In this document: positions 37,147-45,613 of the stretch, piece by piece
How the letters are laid out: every line of letters starts with the position of its first letter
How positions within the stretch are numbered: the stretch's first letter is position 1
Origin: an uncultured Collinsella sp.
GTDB taxonomy: Bacteria; Actinomycetota; Coriobacteriia; Coriobacteriales; Coriobacteriaceae
Reading direction: 5' to 3'
Length of the DNA: 64,000 nt
NCBI GenBank assembly: GCA_902479065.1
Contig: CABSNM010000004.1
Span: forward strand, 1 to 64,000
The notes under the pieces: generated by a model
The model's database searches: none
The model's input: only the letters and a program-made list of their open reading frames with translations
Told to the model about the DNA's origin: nothing
Program-made: the position numbers and the translations under genes

Positions 37147-37963
37147 GGTCAATCACATCCAGGCAGGCCTCGATGGGCAGGCCGGCAGACTTGTCCTCTT
37201 GGTCGGCATTGCGCTCGATAAGTTCAGCCACCACACGCATGGCATCGGACGTCGCGCGCTGCAGACTCCAACCTGCCATAACGCGGCCGACGAGCACCGC
37301 CGAGAACGTGTCGCCCGTGCCCGGGAAATAGACCGGAATGAGCTCAAAGGGAATCGTAAAGTACTCCCCCGCCACATGGTCGTAACCGATAACCGCGTTC
37401 GTGCCATTGACTACGGCGCTCGTAATGACCACAGACTTGGCACCCAGCTCACGCACGGCGTCCACAAGGGCGCGGGCCTCATCGGGCGTAATCTGCTCGG
37501 CGATAGGCCTATCGGTAAGCAGGCACGCCTCGGTGTAGTTGGGAACCGCGTAGTCGGCGCACTCGAGCAGGTGCCTCATGAGACCAATCGTGGACTCGGG
37601 CACGCCCGCATAGAGCTTGCCGTTGTCGCCCATGATGGGATCGACGAACACCTTGGTGCCCTTTTGCGCACGGCGGTGGCAAAAGTCCGAGATGATGCGC
37701 GTCTCTTCCTCGGTCACGATAAAGCCGGTCGAGATGGCGTCGAATTCAAAGCCGAGCTCCTCCCAGATAGCGAGGCTTTGGCGCACGTACTCGGTGGTGT
37801 CGTGGATGTAGAACTTGGGGTAGTTGAGCGTATCGGACACAAGTGCCGTCGGCAGGTTATGGATACGGTAGCCCATGTGCGACAGCACCGGCAGCATGGC
37901 GGAAAGCGCGACCTTGCCGTAGCCGCACATATCGTTAATCAGCAGCAGCTGAGTATTCTTCAT
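37139..37963 (-). CDS. Pyridoxal/pyridoxamine kinase
   Basis: The 274-residue PfkB-like kinase phosphorylates vitamin B6 vitamers. Family marks are NDMCGYGKVAL near the start, VFVDPIMGDNGKLY, and the anion-hole/catalytic FPGTGDTFSAVLVG with the catalytic aspartate. The length fits PdxY/pyridoxamine kinase; a thiamine-pathway ThiD is less likely. It is followed by the TIGR04076-type gene with overlapping ends. Confidence 0.9.
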   Translation of the reverse strand: MKNTQLLLINDMCGYGKVALSAMLPVLSHMGYRIHNLPTALVSDTLNYPKFYIHDTTEYVRQSLAIWEELGFEFDAISTGFIVTEEETRIISDFCHRRAQKGTKVFVDPIMGDNGKLYAGVPESTIGLMRHLLECADYAVPNYTEACLLTDRPIAEQITPDEARALVDAVRELGAKSVVITSAVVNGTNAVIGYDHVAGEYFTIPFELIPVYFPGTGDTFSAVLVGRVMAGWSLQRATSDAMRVVAELIERNADQEDKSAGLPIEACLDVIDHE

Positions 37964-38145
37964 GAGGGTCTCCCTTGCTTCGGGCGCGGCGCGGCAGCGC
38001 CACAGTGCGACTAAGTGTAGCGCAGGGGACGTTGCGAGCGGAGTCGAGCGGCACGAAGGGCAAATTGTTGCGGAAAGGTTTCGGAAACGAGGGGCTAGCT
38101 TGCTTCATTGCGGCTCATTTGCCGCCACTTATTCAGTGCCATTTC

Positions 38146-38297
38146 AAAACTATGCCGGATTACGGGGCTGAACCTGAATGAGCCAACCACACCCCCTATT
38201 TTCAAATCATAGCGAGCCTTCTACCTGCGGTTTTCTTTTTACCAATTTCGGCATGGTCGGCAATCCGTCGTTCAGCCCCGTAATCCGGCATAGTTTT
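38146..38297. repeat. Long inverted repeat with conserved core, copy A
   Basis: 28-bp perfect arms (AAAACTATGCCGGATTACGG, continuing GGCTGAAC) enclose 96 nt. The inner segment 38221-38260 (CTACCTGCGGTTTTCTTTTT, then CAATTTCGGCATGG) is the reverse complement, with few changes, of 49142-49178 inside another inverted repeat whose arms are unrelated. I see no gene in the 675-bp gap around it. Confidence 0.75.
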
Positions 38298-38303
38298 TAA
38301 GTT

Positions 38304-38357
38304 AGTCGTTGGGGACGTTCTTAAATGACTAGTCAAACAAGAACGTCCCCAACGACT
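38304..38357. repeat. GGGGACGTTCTT palindrome, copy 3
   Basis: A 54-bp palindrome identical to the 31067 copy except at a few positions. It lies between the inverted repeat at 38146-38297 and the structured element at 38396-38540, so three different element types are packed together. Confidence 0.75.
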
Positions 38358-38395
38358 ATCCCAACAAGGGCAACGCCGATGTTTTGGCGAAGTCA

Positions 38396-38540
38396 GCGAA
38401 AACCCGCCAGAGCGAGCAAGGTGCCTTGAAACGAGGCGGCATTGACCTTCTGGTCATGCCACCGAAGTTGAAAGGCAGATTGCCGCTCTGGCGGGTTTGC
38501 AGCGTCGAGCCGTTACGCGGTTTGGTAAAACCGCGTAACC
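38396..38540. repeat. Dispersed structured element, copy 2
   Basis: 145 bp, about 95% identical to 318-462. The inner hairpin shows GACC-TTCT-GGTC where copy 1 has GATC-TTTT-GATC, a paired change. One mismatch (ATGCCACC) has appeared in the stem. Unlike the other copies it does not follow a stop codon: both neighbouring genes are transcribed away from it. Confidence 0.75.
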
Positions 38541-38554
38541 ACTAGTTTGGTACC

Positions 38555-38617
38555 TTGACAATCAATCTATGCGCTCCTAAATTAGTTAGGCACAAAACAA
38601 TTCCTCTACCTAACTAA
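38555..38617 (+). promoter_or_regulatory. Promoter and operator of the MarR/ABC exporter operon
   Basis: TTGACA (38555-38560), 17 nt, TAAATT (38578-38583) form a strong promoter. An inverted repeat TTAGTTAGG (38582-38590) ... CCTAACTAA (38609-38617) overlaps the -10 and start region, and CCTAA..TTAGG at 38576-38590 nests in it. This fits autorepression by the adjacent MarR protein. Confidence 0.75.
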
Positions 38618-38638
38618 GGAAAGGAGCGAAGCTTAGAT

Positions 38639-39142
38639 ATGTGTGTTGAAGCACTCGTCCTTCCGCATGAGCCCGGCGGTGACCCGTCGCAACCGGTAGA
38701 CATACCCGAAGCGGTCAGCGCTGAAGACAAACTCGCCAAGCGCATCCTGAGCGGCCTGGGCTTTTGCGGCCATTACATGCATTTTCATGGCGGAGGCGTG
38801 TCCGGCAAGGCGCCCATCATCTGCCTGCTGGCCAAGCAGCCCGGCGGCGAGATGTCGCAGCAGGAACTCGGCATGCACTTTGACCTCAAACCGGGGTCGC
38901 TTTCCGAGATCCTGTCCAAGCTCGAGGTCAACGGCCTCATCGAGCGCAGCCGTAACCCCAAGGATCGACGGCAACTCACCATTCGCCTGACCGAAACCGG
39001 CCGGGAAAACGCCCGCATCGACCAGGCGGCCCGCATCCGCTTTAGAGAACGGGCCTTTAGTGCCCTCACTCACGACGAGCGCGAGCAGCTCGCCGAAATG
39101 CTCGAGAAAATCCGTGTAACCTGGGAGGAACTGGATGATTAA
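38639..39142 (+). CDS. MarR-family transcriptional regulator
   Basis: The 167-residue protein has a winged helix with MSQQELGMHFDLKPGSLSEI as recognition region and a wing at RSRNPKDRRQLTIRLTETG. It likely represses its own operon and is released by a toxic ligand or drug. The first ~35 residues are a non-conserved leader. Its stop overlaps the next gene's start by 8 bp, tightly linking it to the exporter. Confidence 0.9.
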   Translation: MCVEALVLPHEPGGDPSQPVDIPEAVSAEDKLAKRILSGLGFCGHYMHFHGGGVSGKAPIICLLAKQPGGEMSQQELGMHFDLKPGSLSEILSKLEVNGLIERSRNPKDRRQLTIRLTETGRENARIDQAARIRFRERAFSALTHDEREQLAEMLEKIRVTWEELDD

Positions 39143-40949
39143 AACCCTCATGGGCAGCATCCGCGACTATATGAAAGTTACCGTTGCCACGCCGTTGCTC
39201 GTGCTTGGCGAGGTGCTCTGCGAGATGCTGATCCCATTTATCACCGCCAACCTGATCGACGCCATCAAAGACGGCGCCACCGTAGCCGAGATGCTTCCCA
39301 CCGCAGGCTTTTTGGTGCTCATCGCGCTGACGTCGCTTGCTTTTGGCGCCGCTGCCGGCGTCACCTGCAGCCATGCGAGCTGCGGCTTCGCCAAGAACCT
39401 GCGTCACGACCTGTTCTACAAGATCCAGACGTTCAGCTTTGCCAACATCGATGAGTTCTCGAGCTCCTCGCTCGTCACGCGCCTGACCACCGACATCAAC
39501 AACGTGCAGCAGGCCTTTATGATGATCATCCGTATCGCCGTGCGCGCGCCGCTGGTCTTAATCTTCGCCTTTACCATGGCATTTATCATGGGCGGCAGCG
39601 TCGCCATGGTCTACCTGGTCATCATTCCGCTGCTGGGCTTTGGACTGTTCTTTATCATCTTCAAGGTGCGCCCTATCTTCTCGCGCGTGTTCCACAAGTA
39701 CGATGCCCTTAACGAGTCCGTCGAGGAAAACGTCACCGGCATGCGCGTGGTTAAGAGCTACGTGCGCGAAGACTTTGAGAAGGAGAAGTTCGCGACCGCC
39801 GCGCGCGACGTCCAGATGGACTTCACCCGCGCCGAGAAGCTGCTCGCCTTTAACAACCCCATGATGAACATCTGCGTCAACGGCGCATTTGTCGTCATCA
39901 TCTACCTGGGCTCCAAGCTCATCATCACAAGTCAGGGCACGCTGTTCGACGTGGGCCAGCTCTCCTCGATCTTTACCTATGGTTTCCAGATCCTCATGAG
40001 CCTGATGCAGTTGTCGATGATCTTTGTCATGGTGACCATGGCCGACGAATCGGCACACCGCATTACCGAGGTGCTGGCCGCCGAGCCCACGATCGCCGAT
40101 CCCGCCGAGCCCGTGCTCGAGGTTGCCGACGGCTCCATCGACTTTGACCACGTGAGCTTTAAGTATTCCGCGCATGCGAAGCGCCAGGCGCTCGACGATA
40201 TTGACCTGCACATTACGAGCGGCGAGACCATCGGCATCATCGGCGGCACCGGCTCGGCCAAGTCCACGCTCGTAAACCTCATCGCCCGCCTGTACGACGC
40301 CACCGAAGGCACCGTGCGCGTGGGCGGCATGGACGTGCGCGACTACGACCTGGACGCACTGCGCCACCAGGTCGCCATGGTGCTGCAGAAAAACGTGCTG
40401 TTTAGCGGCACCATCGCCGAGAACCTGCGCTGGGGCGACCCGAACGCCACCGACGAGGAGGTCCGCGAGGCAGCGCATCTGGCCTGCGCCGATGAGTTTG
40501 TCGACGGCTTCCCCAAGGGTTACGACACCTGGATCGAGCAGGGCGGCTCCAATGTTTCCGGCGGTCAGAAGCAGCGCCTGTGCATTGCGCGTGCCCTGCT
40601 GCGTCGCCCCAAGATCTTGATCCTGGACGACTCCACCAGCGCCGTCGACACCAAGACCGACGCCAAGATCCGCGCAGGGTTGGCAAGCTATCTGCCCAAC
40701 ACGACCAAGCTCATCATCGCCCAGCGCATTAGCTCCGTGCAGGACGCAGACCGCATCATCGTCATGGAAGGTGGCCGCATCGCGCAGATCGGCAACCATG
40801 ACGAGCTGCTTAAGACAAGCGAGATCTACCGCGAGACCTTTACCTCGCAAAACAAGATGTCTGCCGAGGGCGAAGGGGCCGTCGAGGCCGACGCCGAGGC
40901 ATCCGTAACGCAAGCCCAGACCCAGGAAGGAGGCGAGGCACATGAGTAA
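39135..40949 (+). CDS. ABC exporter half-transporter, degenerate-site subunit
   Basis: The 604-residue protein has six membrane helices followed by an ATPase domain. Walker A reads GGTGSAKST (Ala where Gly is usual), the signature is VSGGQKQR, and Walker B ends LILDDSTSAVD, with Asp in place of the catalytic Glu. Heterodimeric exporters of the BmrC/TM287 type have one such degenerate site. It pairs with the next gene, whose start overlaps this stop by 8 bp. Its likely role is multidrug or peptide export. Confidence 0.92.
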   Translation: MIKTLMGSIRDYMKVTVATPLLVLGEVLCEMLIPFITANLIDAIKDGATVAEMLPTAGFLVLIALTSLAFGAAAGVTCSHASCGFAKNLRHDLFYKIQTFSFANIDEFSSSSLVTRLTTDINNVQQAFMMIIRIAVRAPLVLIFAFTMAFIMGGSVAMVYLVIIPLLGFGLFFIIFKVRPIFSRVFHKYDALNESVEENVTGMRVVKSYVREDFEKEKFATAARDVQMDFTRAEKLLAFNNPMMNICVNGAFVVIIYLGSKLIITSQGTLFDVGQLSSIFTYGFQILMSLMQLSMIFVMVTMADESAHRITEVLAAEPTIADPAEPVLEVADGSIDFDHVSFKYSAHAKRQALDDIDLHITSGETIGIIGGTGSAKSTLVNLIARLYDATEGTVRVGGMDVRDYDLDALRHQVAMVLQKNVLFSGTIAENLRWGDPNATDEEVREAAHLACADEFVDGFPKGYDTWIEQGGSNVSGGQKQRLCIARALLRRPKILILDDSTSAVDTKTDAKIRAGLASYLPNTTKLIIAQRISSVQDADRIIVMEGGRIAQIGNHDELLKTSEIYRETFTSQNKMSAEGEGAVEADAEASVTQAQTQEGGEAHE

Positions 40950-42861
40950 GGCAACGACCGCCGAGCGCGCACTCAACCGCAAGGGCGGTACCATGTCGCG
41001 CCTCATCAAGACGCTCTTTGGCTTCTACCCCGTGCTTTTGCCCCTCGTCGTCGTCGGCGTGGTGCTCTGCGCCATCATCAACTCCATCGGCGCGACCTTC
41101 CTTCAGAGCGCCCTGCAAATTATTAGCGAATCGTGGCAGTCGGGCGATTGGGAAGCCGCGCAGCCCAAGATCACACAGCTCGTGACCACCCTCGCCTGCA
41201 TCTACGGCATCGGCATCCTGTCTTCGCTCTTCTGGAACCGCGCCATGGCCATCGTCACGCAGGGCTCGCTCGAAAAGCTGCGCGAGAAGATGTTCAACCG
41301 CATGCAGGATCTGCCGATTCGCTACTTCGACACGCACCAGCGCGGCGACATCATGAGCCACTACACCAACGACATCGACACGCTGCGCCAGATGATCAGC
41401 CAGTCGCTGCCCAACCTGCTCATGACGGTCATCGTCATCGTCACGGTGTTCTTTATCATGCTGTACTACAGCGTGTGGATGTGCTTGGTCATTATTGCCG
41501 GCGTCGCCTTTATGACCTTTATGACCAAGCTGCTCGGCTCCAACTCCGCGCGCTTCTTTATTGCGCAGCAGACCGAGCTCGGCGTTGTCGAGGGCCATAT
41601 CGAGGAAGTCATGAACGGCCAGAAGGTCGTCAAGGCATTCTGCCACGAGTCTGCCGCCGAAGCCGATTTTGACGAGCGCAACGAAAAGCTCTTCGAGGTC
41701 TCGCAGAAGGCCAACATGTACGCCAACATCCTCATGCCCATCCTTATGAACCTGGGCAACCTGCTCTACGTGCTGGTCGCACTGGCCGGCGGCATTTTCC
41801 TAGCGCTGGGCGTGCCCAACCTGAGCATCTCGGGCATGGCGCTGTCCATCGCCGTCGTGGTGCCGTTCCTCAACATGACCAAGCAGTTCTGTGGACAGAT
41901 CGGCCAGATCTCGCAGCAGATCAACGCCGTGGTCATGGGCCTCGCCGGCGCCGACCGTATCTTTGAGCTCATCGACGAGGAGCCCGAAGCCGACGAAGGC
42001 TATGTGACGCTTGTCAACGCTCAGGTGAACCCCGATACCTGGCAGCTCGAGGAGGCCGACCACCACACTGGCATGTGGGCGTGGAAACATCCGCACCGCG
42101 CAACCGGCGAGATCGAGTACGTGCCGCTGCGTGGCGACCTGGTCATGGACAACGTCGACTTTGGCTACACGCCCGACCACGAGGTGCTGCACGGCGTGTC
42201 CGTGTTTGCCAAGCCGGGCCAGAAGGTCGCGTTTGTCGGCGCCACCGGTGCCGGTAAGACGACCATCACCAACCTCATCAACCGCTTCTATGACATCGCC
42301 GACGGCAAGATTCGCTACGACGGCATCAACGTCAACAAGATCCGAAAGGCAGACCTGCGCCGCTCGCTGGGCGTGGTGCTGCAGGACGTAAACCTGTTCA
42401 CCGGCACCGTGATGGATAACATCCGCTACGGCAATCTGGATGCCACCGACGAGGAGTGCATCGCGGCAGCAAAGCTCGCCGGCGCGGACGACTTTATCAC
42501 CCGCCTGCCCGACGGCTACGACACGATGCTCACCGGCAACGGCGCCCAGCTGTCGCAGGGCCAGCGCCAGCTGATCTCGATCGCACGCGCTGCCGTCGCC
42601 GATCCGCCGGCAATGATTCTGGACGAGGCCACGAGCTCCATCGACACCCGCACCGAGGCTATCGTGCAGGCCGGCATGGACAAGCTCATGGAGGGCCGCA
42701 CGACGTTTGTCATCGCGCACCGCTTGTCCACCGTGCGCAACTCCGACGCGATCATCTGCCTGGACCACGGCCGCATCATCGAGCGCGGCAACCACGACGA
42801 GCTGATCGCCAAGCGCGGGTATTACTACCAGCTCTATACCGGAGCGTTTGAGCTGGAGTAG
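40942..42861 (+). CDS. ABC exporter half-transporter, canonical-site subunit
   Basis: The 639-residue partner has six membrane helices and an ATPase domain with Walker A GATGAGKTT, signature LSQGQRQ and Walker B MILDEATSSID carrying the catalytic Glu. The H-loop reads VIAHRLSTV. An insert of about 50 residues (DTWQLEEADHHTG and following) lies between the membrane part and the ATPase. Together with the preceding subunit it should form one asymmetric exporter under MarR control. Confidence 0.92.
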   Translation: MSKATTAERALNRKGGTMSRLIKTLFGFYPVLLPLVVVGVVLCAIINSIGATFLQSALQIISESWQSGDWEAAQPKITQLVTTLACIYGIGILSSLFWNRAMAIVTQGSLEKLREKMFNRMQDLPIRYFDTHQRGDIMSHYTNDIDTLRQMISQSLPNLLMTVIVIVTVFFIMLYYSVWMCLVIIAGVAFMTFMTKLLGSNSARFFIAQQTELGVVEGHIEEVMNGQKVVKAFCHESAAEADFDERNEKLFEVSQKANMYANILMPILMNLGNLLYVLVALAGGIFLALGVPNLSISGMALSIAVVVPFLNMTKQFCGQIGQISQQINAVVMGLAGADRIFELIDEEPEADEGYVTLVNAQVNPDTWQLEEADHHTGMWAWKHPHRATGEIEYVPLRGDLVMDNVDFGYTPDHEVLHGVSVFAKPGQKVAFVGATGAGKTTITNLINRFYDIADGKIRYDGINVNKIRKADLRRSLGVVLQDVNLFTGTVMDNIRYGNLDATDEECIAAAKLAGADDFITRLPDGYDTMLTGNGAQLSQGQRQLISIARAAVADPPAMILDEATSSIDTRTEAIVQAGMDKLMEGRTTFVIAHRLSTVRNSDAIICLDHGRIIERGNHDELIAKRGYYYQLYTGAFELE

Positions 42862-42985
42862 TTCGGCCCGCCGAGATGGCCGATTTGCCGCTCATTCGTC
42901 GGGCATGACCCCAAGGTCAATGCCCGCCCCTTTCGGGGCAAATCGACTCATCTCAACGACCCAAACACAATGCACCGCAACGAAT

Positions 42986-43023
42986 AAAGCCTCCGCAGCC
43001 ACACGAGCTGCGGAGGCTTTTTT
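42986..43023 (+). terminator. Intrinsic terminator of the ABC exporter operon
   Basis: The stem AAGCCTCCGCAGC with its complement GCTGCGGAGGCTT is followed by TTTTTT. It is a strong rho-independent terminator about 125 bp past the exporter stop codon. Confidence 0.92.
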
Positions 43024-43033
43024 CATGCCGGCC

Positions 43034-43204
43034 GGAAACCGTATCCCACTTTTCGGGCCCAAAATGGGATGCCGTTTCCCGCTGGACCCCCTCCGGGAAA
43101 CGGCATCCCATTTCAAGGGGGTAAACCGGGATGTGATTTCCCCTAACGGCACCTTTGGGAAGCCGCATCCCACTCTAGACGCACAAAACGGGATGAGCTT
43201 TCCC
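43034..43204. repeat. Triple ~61-bp hairpin repeat
   Basis: Three head-to-tail units start at 43034, 43095 and 43157. Each has the form GGGAAnCnnCATCCCA ... GGGATGnnnTTTCCC, so each can fold on itself. The right half of unit 1 also pairs perfectly over 19 bp (AAATGGGATGCCGTTTCCC) with the left half of unit 2. Spacer text differs between units. The rest of the 533-bp gap between exporter and cyclase shows no gene. Confidence 0.7.
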
Positions 43205-43394
43205 ATGGTGATCCAAGACCAGAAGCATGTCCGATAGCGCGGCCAGGTCAAGAACAACAAGGCAAGCGTCACGCCAATTTGGACGAGCGTCTGCTGCAGT
43301 TTGAGGCTGCTGGCCCATATGGTAGAGTTAACCACCCATGAATTTCAGCACACTGCGTGCTACCTGTTCTTTTGTCATTTAGGGGAGTGAACTT

Positions 43395-44486
43395 GTGAAT
43401 ACTTCTGTCGCCAAGAAGGCCGGCCAGGCGGTGCGCCTGCTCATGATGGTGCTCACGGCAGTTCTCATCTTCTTCTTCATCAATGTTATGCTGCTCGTCT
43501 CCGATATCCAGGGCACGGCGCGCGTGGTCAACTACGCCGGTCTGGTTCGCGGTACCACGCAGCGAATCGTTAAGCTCGAGGACGCGGGCCAGCCTCAAGA
43601 TGACCTGCTTAAAGCCGTGGATTCATACATCAACGGTTTGCGTTACGGAAGTGACGACCTCAACCTCGTCCGTCTCGACGACGACGAGTATCAGGCAAAG
43701 ATGACCGAGCTTGCAAATTATTTTGATGAGCTTTGCGTCGAGATCATCCGTGTGCGCGAAGTCGGCTACGAGAGCACCGACATCATCTCCATGAGCGAGG
43801 AATTCTTTGGCATTTGCGACGATGCTACGCGACTCGCAGAGGACTACTCTCAGGAGAAGGCGTCGGCGCTCAACTATCTCGAGGGCTTGGTGATCATCGA
43901 CATCGTGGGCTTGGTGGCGACCTTTGCGGTCGAACTCGTTCGCGCGGTGCGCACCGCCGCGCTCAATCGCGAACTGCAGAGCAAAGTCTATCTCGACGAA
44001 GCCACGGGACTGCCCAATAAGAACAAGTGCGAGGAGATCTTGGGGCAGGAGCAGCCTGTCTCCGCGGAGGCGCCCGTTGCGGTGTGCGTCTTCGACCTTA
44101 ACAATCTGCATATGGTCAATAACAACTTCGGCCACGAGAAGGGCGACGAATACATCCGCTCTTTTGCCCAGCAACTGGGAAGTGTGGCGTCCGAGACGTG
44201 CTTTGTGGGTCGCGACGGCGGCGATGAGTTTATCGCGGTACTGCGGGATGCCGACCGAGCCGCTGTGGAATCTTGTCTCGCTCGGATTCGCGCGAACGTG
44301 AACGAGTATTCCAAAGTCCACCCCGATATGCCCATCAGCTACGCGGTGGGCTATGCGCTTTCCAGCGATTTTGACGAGCCGCCTACCATGCGCGAACTCT
44401 TTTCCCAGGCCGACAAGAACATGTACGTCGATAAGAACCGCGTAAAGACAGCCGAGGCGGCCGGGCCGCAACGCGAGGATCGCTAA
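43395..44486 (+). CDS. Membrane-bound GGDEF diguanylate cyclase
   Basis: The 363-residue protein has a membrane helix at ~12-35, an extracytoplasmic helical sensor region of ~130 residues, and a second helix at ~160-180. The C-terminal GGDEF domain has DEATGLPN, FDLNNLHMVNNNFGHEKGDE and the catalytic GRDGGDEF. The RxxD inhibitory site normally five residues before GGDEF is not seen, so product inhibition may be lacking. It would make c-di-GMP in response to an external signal. The start is GTG behind GGGGAG. Confidence 0.88.
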   Translation: MNTSVAKKAGQAVRLLMMVLTAVLIFFFINVMLLVSDIQGTARVVNYAGLVRGTTQRIVKLEDAGQPQDDLLKAVDSYINGLRYGSDDLNLVRLDDDEYQAKMTELANYFDELCVEIIRVREVGYESTDIISMSEEFFGICDDATRLAEDYSQEKASALNYLEGLVIIDIVGLVATFAVELVRAVRTAALNRELQSKVYLDEATGLPNKNKCEEILGQEQPVSAEAPVAVCVFDLNNLHMVNNNFGHEKGDEYIRSFAQQLGSVASETCFVGRDGGDEFIAVLRDADRAAVESCLARIRANVNEYSKVHPDMPISYAVGYALSSDFDEPPTMRELFSQADKNMYVDKNRVKTAEAAGPQREDR

Positions 44487-44502
44487 ACCCGTCCCAAATG
44501 AG

Positions 44503-45381
44503 CTAGTTGAGGAGTTGGGCCATGGCGTTGACGAATTTTTGGACTTGGAGGGTGGGCTCGAGCGGGTAGTGCAGAAAGACTGGCACCTCGCGACCGCATA
44601 GGAACGGCACGCCCACAAAGGCCGGGTGCACCCCCGACCACGCCCCGCAGGTGAGCACCGCGTCGCCCTTTTCCTCCGCCTCGTTAAAGAGCGCAAAGTC
44701 GAAGCTATCCACATCGATCACGTCCACGCCGCCGTCTGCCAAAAGATCGATACGCAGGCTGTCCATAGCGTCGTTGCCGTGGCGGAGCACGCGCAGACGC
44801 ATACCCTCCAAGTCGGCGACCGTAATGCGATTCTTGCGCGCCAGCGGGCTCGTGCGCGGCAGGTCGATATAAAACGGCACGTTGACAATGCGGAGCTTTT
44901 GGCAGGCGTCACCCCAGCGCGGGGTCGAAAAACTCGACTGCACCACATCGACCTCACGACCGAGGCTGCGCATGACGGTCTCGCGCTCGTCATAGAGGTC
45001 GCTTACCGGCACGATCTCAAATCGCAGCGACGGTTCCAGCTCGTGTACGCCCGACCACATCGACAGCGTTTGGCGCCCCGGGCACATCATCGACACACCC
45101 AGACGCACAGCACCGCCATCGCCCGCCGCGCGTCGGGCGCGGCGCAGCGCGTCCTCGGACTGCCGCATGATCGAGCGCGCGTCGTCCACCAGCAGAGCGC
45201 CCGCCGGCGTCACCTTAACACCCGAATGCGAGCGCTCGAACAACGTGATGCCAAACTCGGCCTCGAAACCCGACACTTGTTTGACGAGCGCCGGGGTCGA
45301 CACGCGCAATTTTGCCGCCGCACGTGAGAAGCTTCCCAGCTCCGCGGCGGCCGATATGGCCTCGAGTCGTCGATCGTACAC
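44503..45381 (-). CDS. LysR-family transcriptional regulator
   Basis: The 292-residue protein has the LysR N-terminal helix-turn-helix (LEAISAAAELGSFSRAAAKL, then STPALVKQV) and a C-terminal effector domain. I chose the GTG at 45381, which has GGGAGA at good spacing and places the HTH at the usual distance from the start. It is divergent from the SDR/MFS/oxidoreductase cluster across a ~230-bp gap, the classic arrangement for controlling that cluster. Confidence 0.88.
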   Translation of the reverse strand: MYDRRLEAISAAAELGSFSRAAAKLRVSTPALVKQVSGFEAEFGITLFERSHSGVKVTPAGALLVDDARSIMRQSEDALRRARRAAGDGGAVRLGVSMMCPGRQTLSMWSGVHELEPSLRFEIVPVSDLYDERETVMRSLGREVDVVQSSFSTPRWGDACQKLRIVNVPFYIDLPRTSPLARKNRITVADLEGMRLRVLRHGNDAMDSLRIDLLADGGVDVIDVDSFDFALFNEAEEKGDAVLTCGAWSGVHPAFVGVPFLCGREVPVFLHYPLEPTLQVQKFVNAMAQLLN

Positions 45382-45560
45382 GTCAATCTCCCGTTTTCGC
45401 GCCTGTGAACGCATGGCGCCACAGGGGGTCGTTTTGGCAGGTCACGCGCTCGATTGAGAAAAACTGCATCGCACAGTATAAACCTACGGTTAACGCCATT
45501 CTAACAAATATGCAATTCACCTGCGCAAATGCAAAGCATACGATAACCAGCGAAAAACAC

Positions 45561-45587
45561 GTGGGTCGGTTAATGGGAGCGACCCAC
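45561..45587. promoter_or_regulatory. Inverted repeat upstream of the SDR gene
   Basis: GTGGGTCG and CGACCCAC flank an 11-nt centre, 26 bp before the SDR start. This could be a regulator site for the LysR protein or an mRNA leader hairpin. No T-N11-A box was singled out elsewhere in the gap. Confidence 0.4.
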
Positions 45588-45613
45588 CGGGAGGCACAAG
45601 AAGGGAAGTTCCT

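Noticed and set aside
43034..43204. Triple repeat considered as a CRISPR array
   Set aside because: The conserved parts are the two halves of a palindrome spread across each unit, the spacers are short and themselves partly paired, there are only three units and no cas genes.
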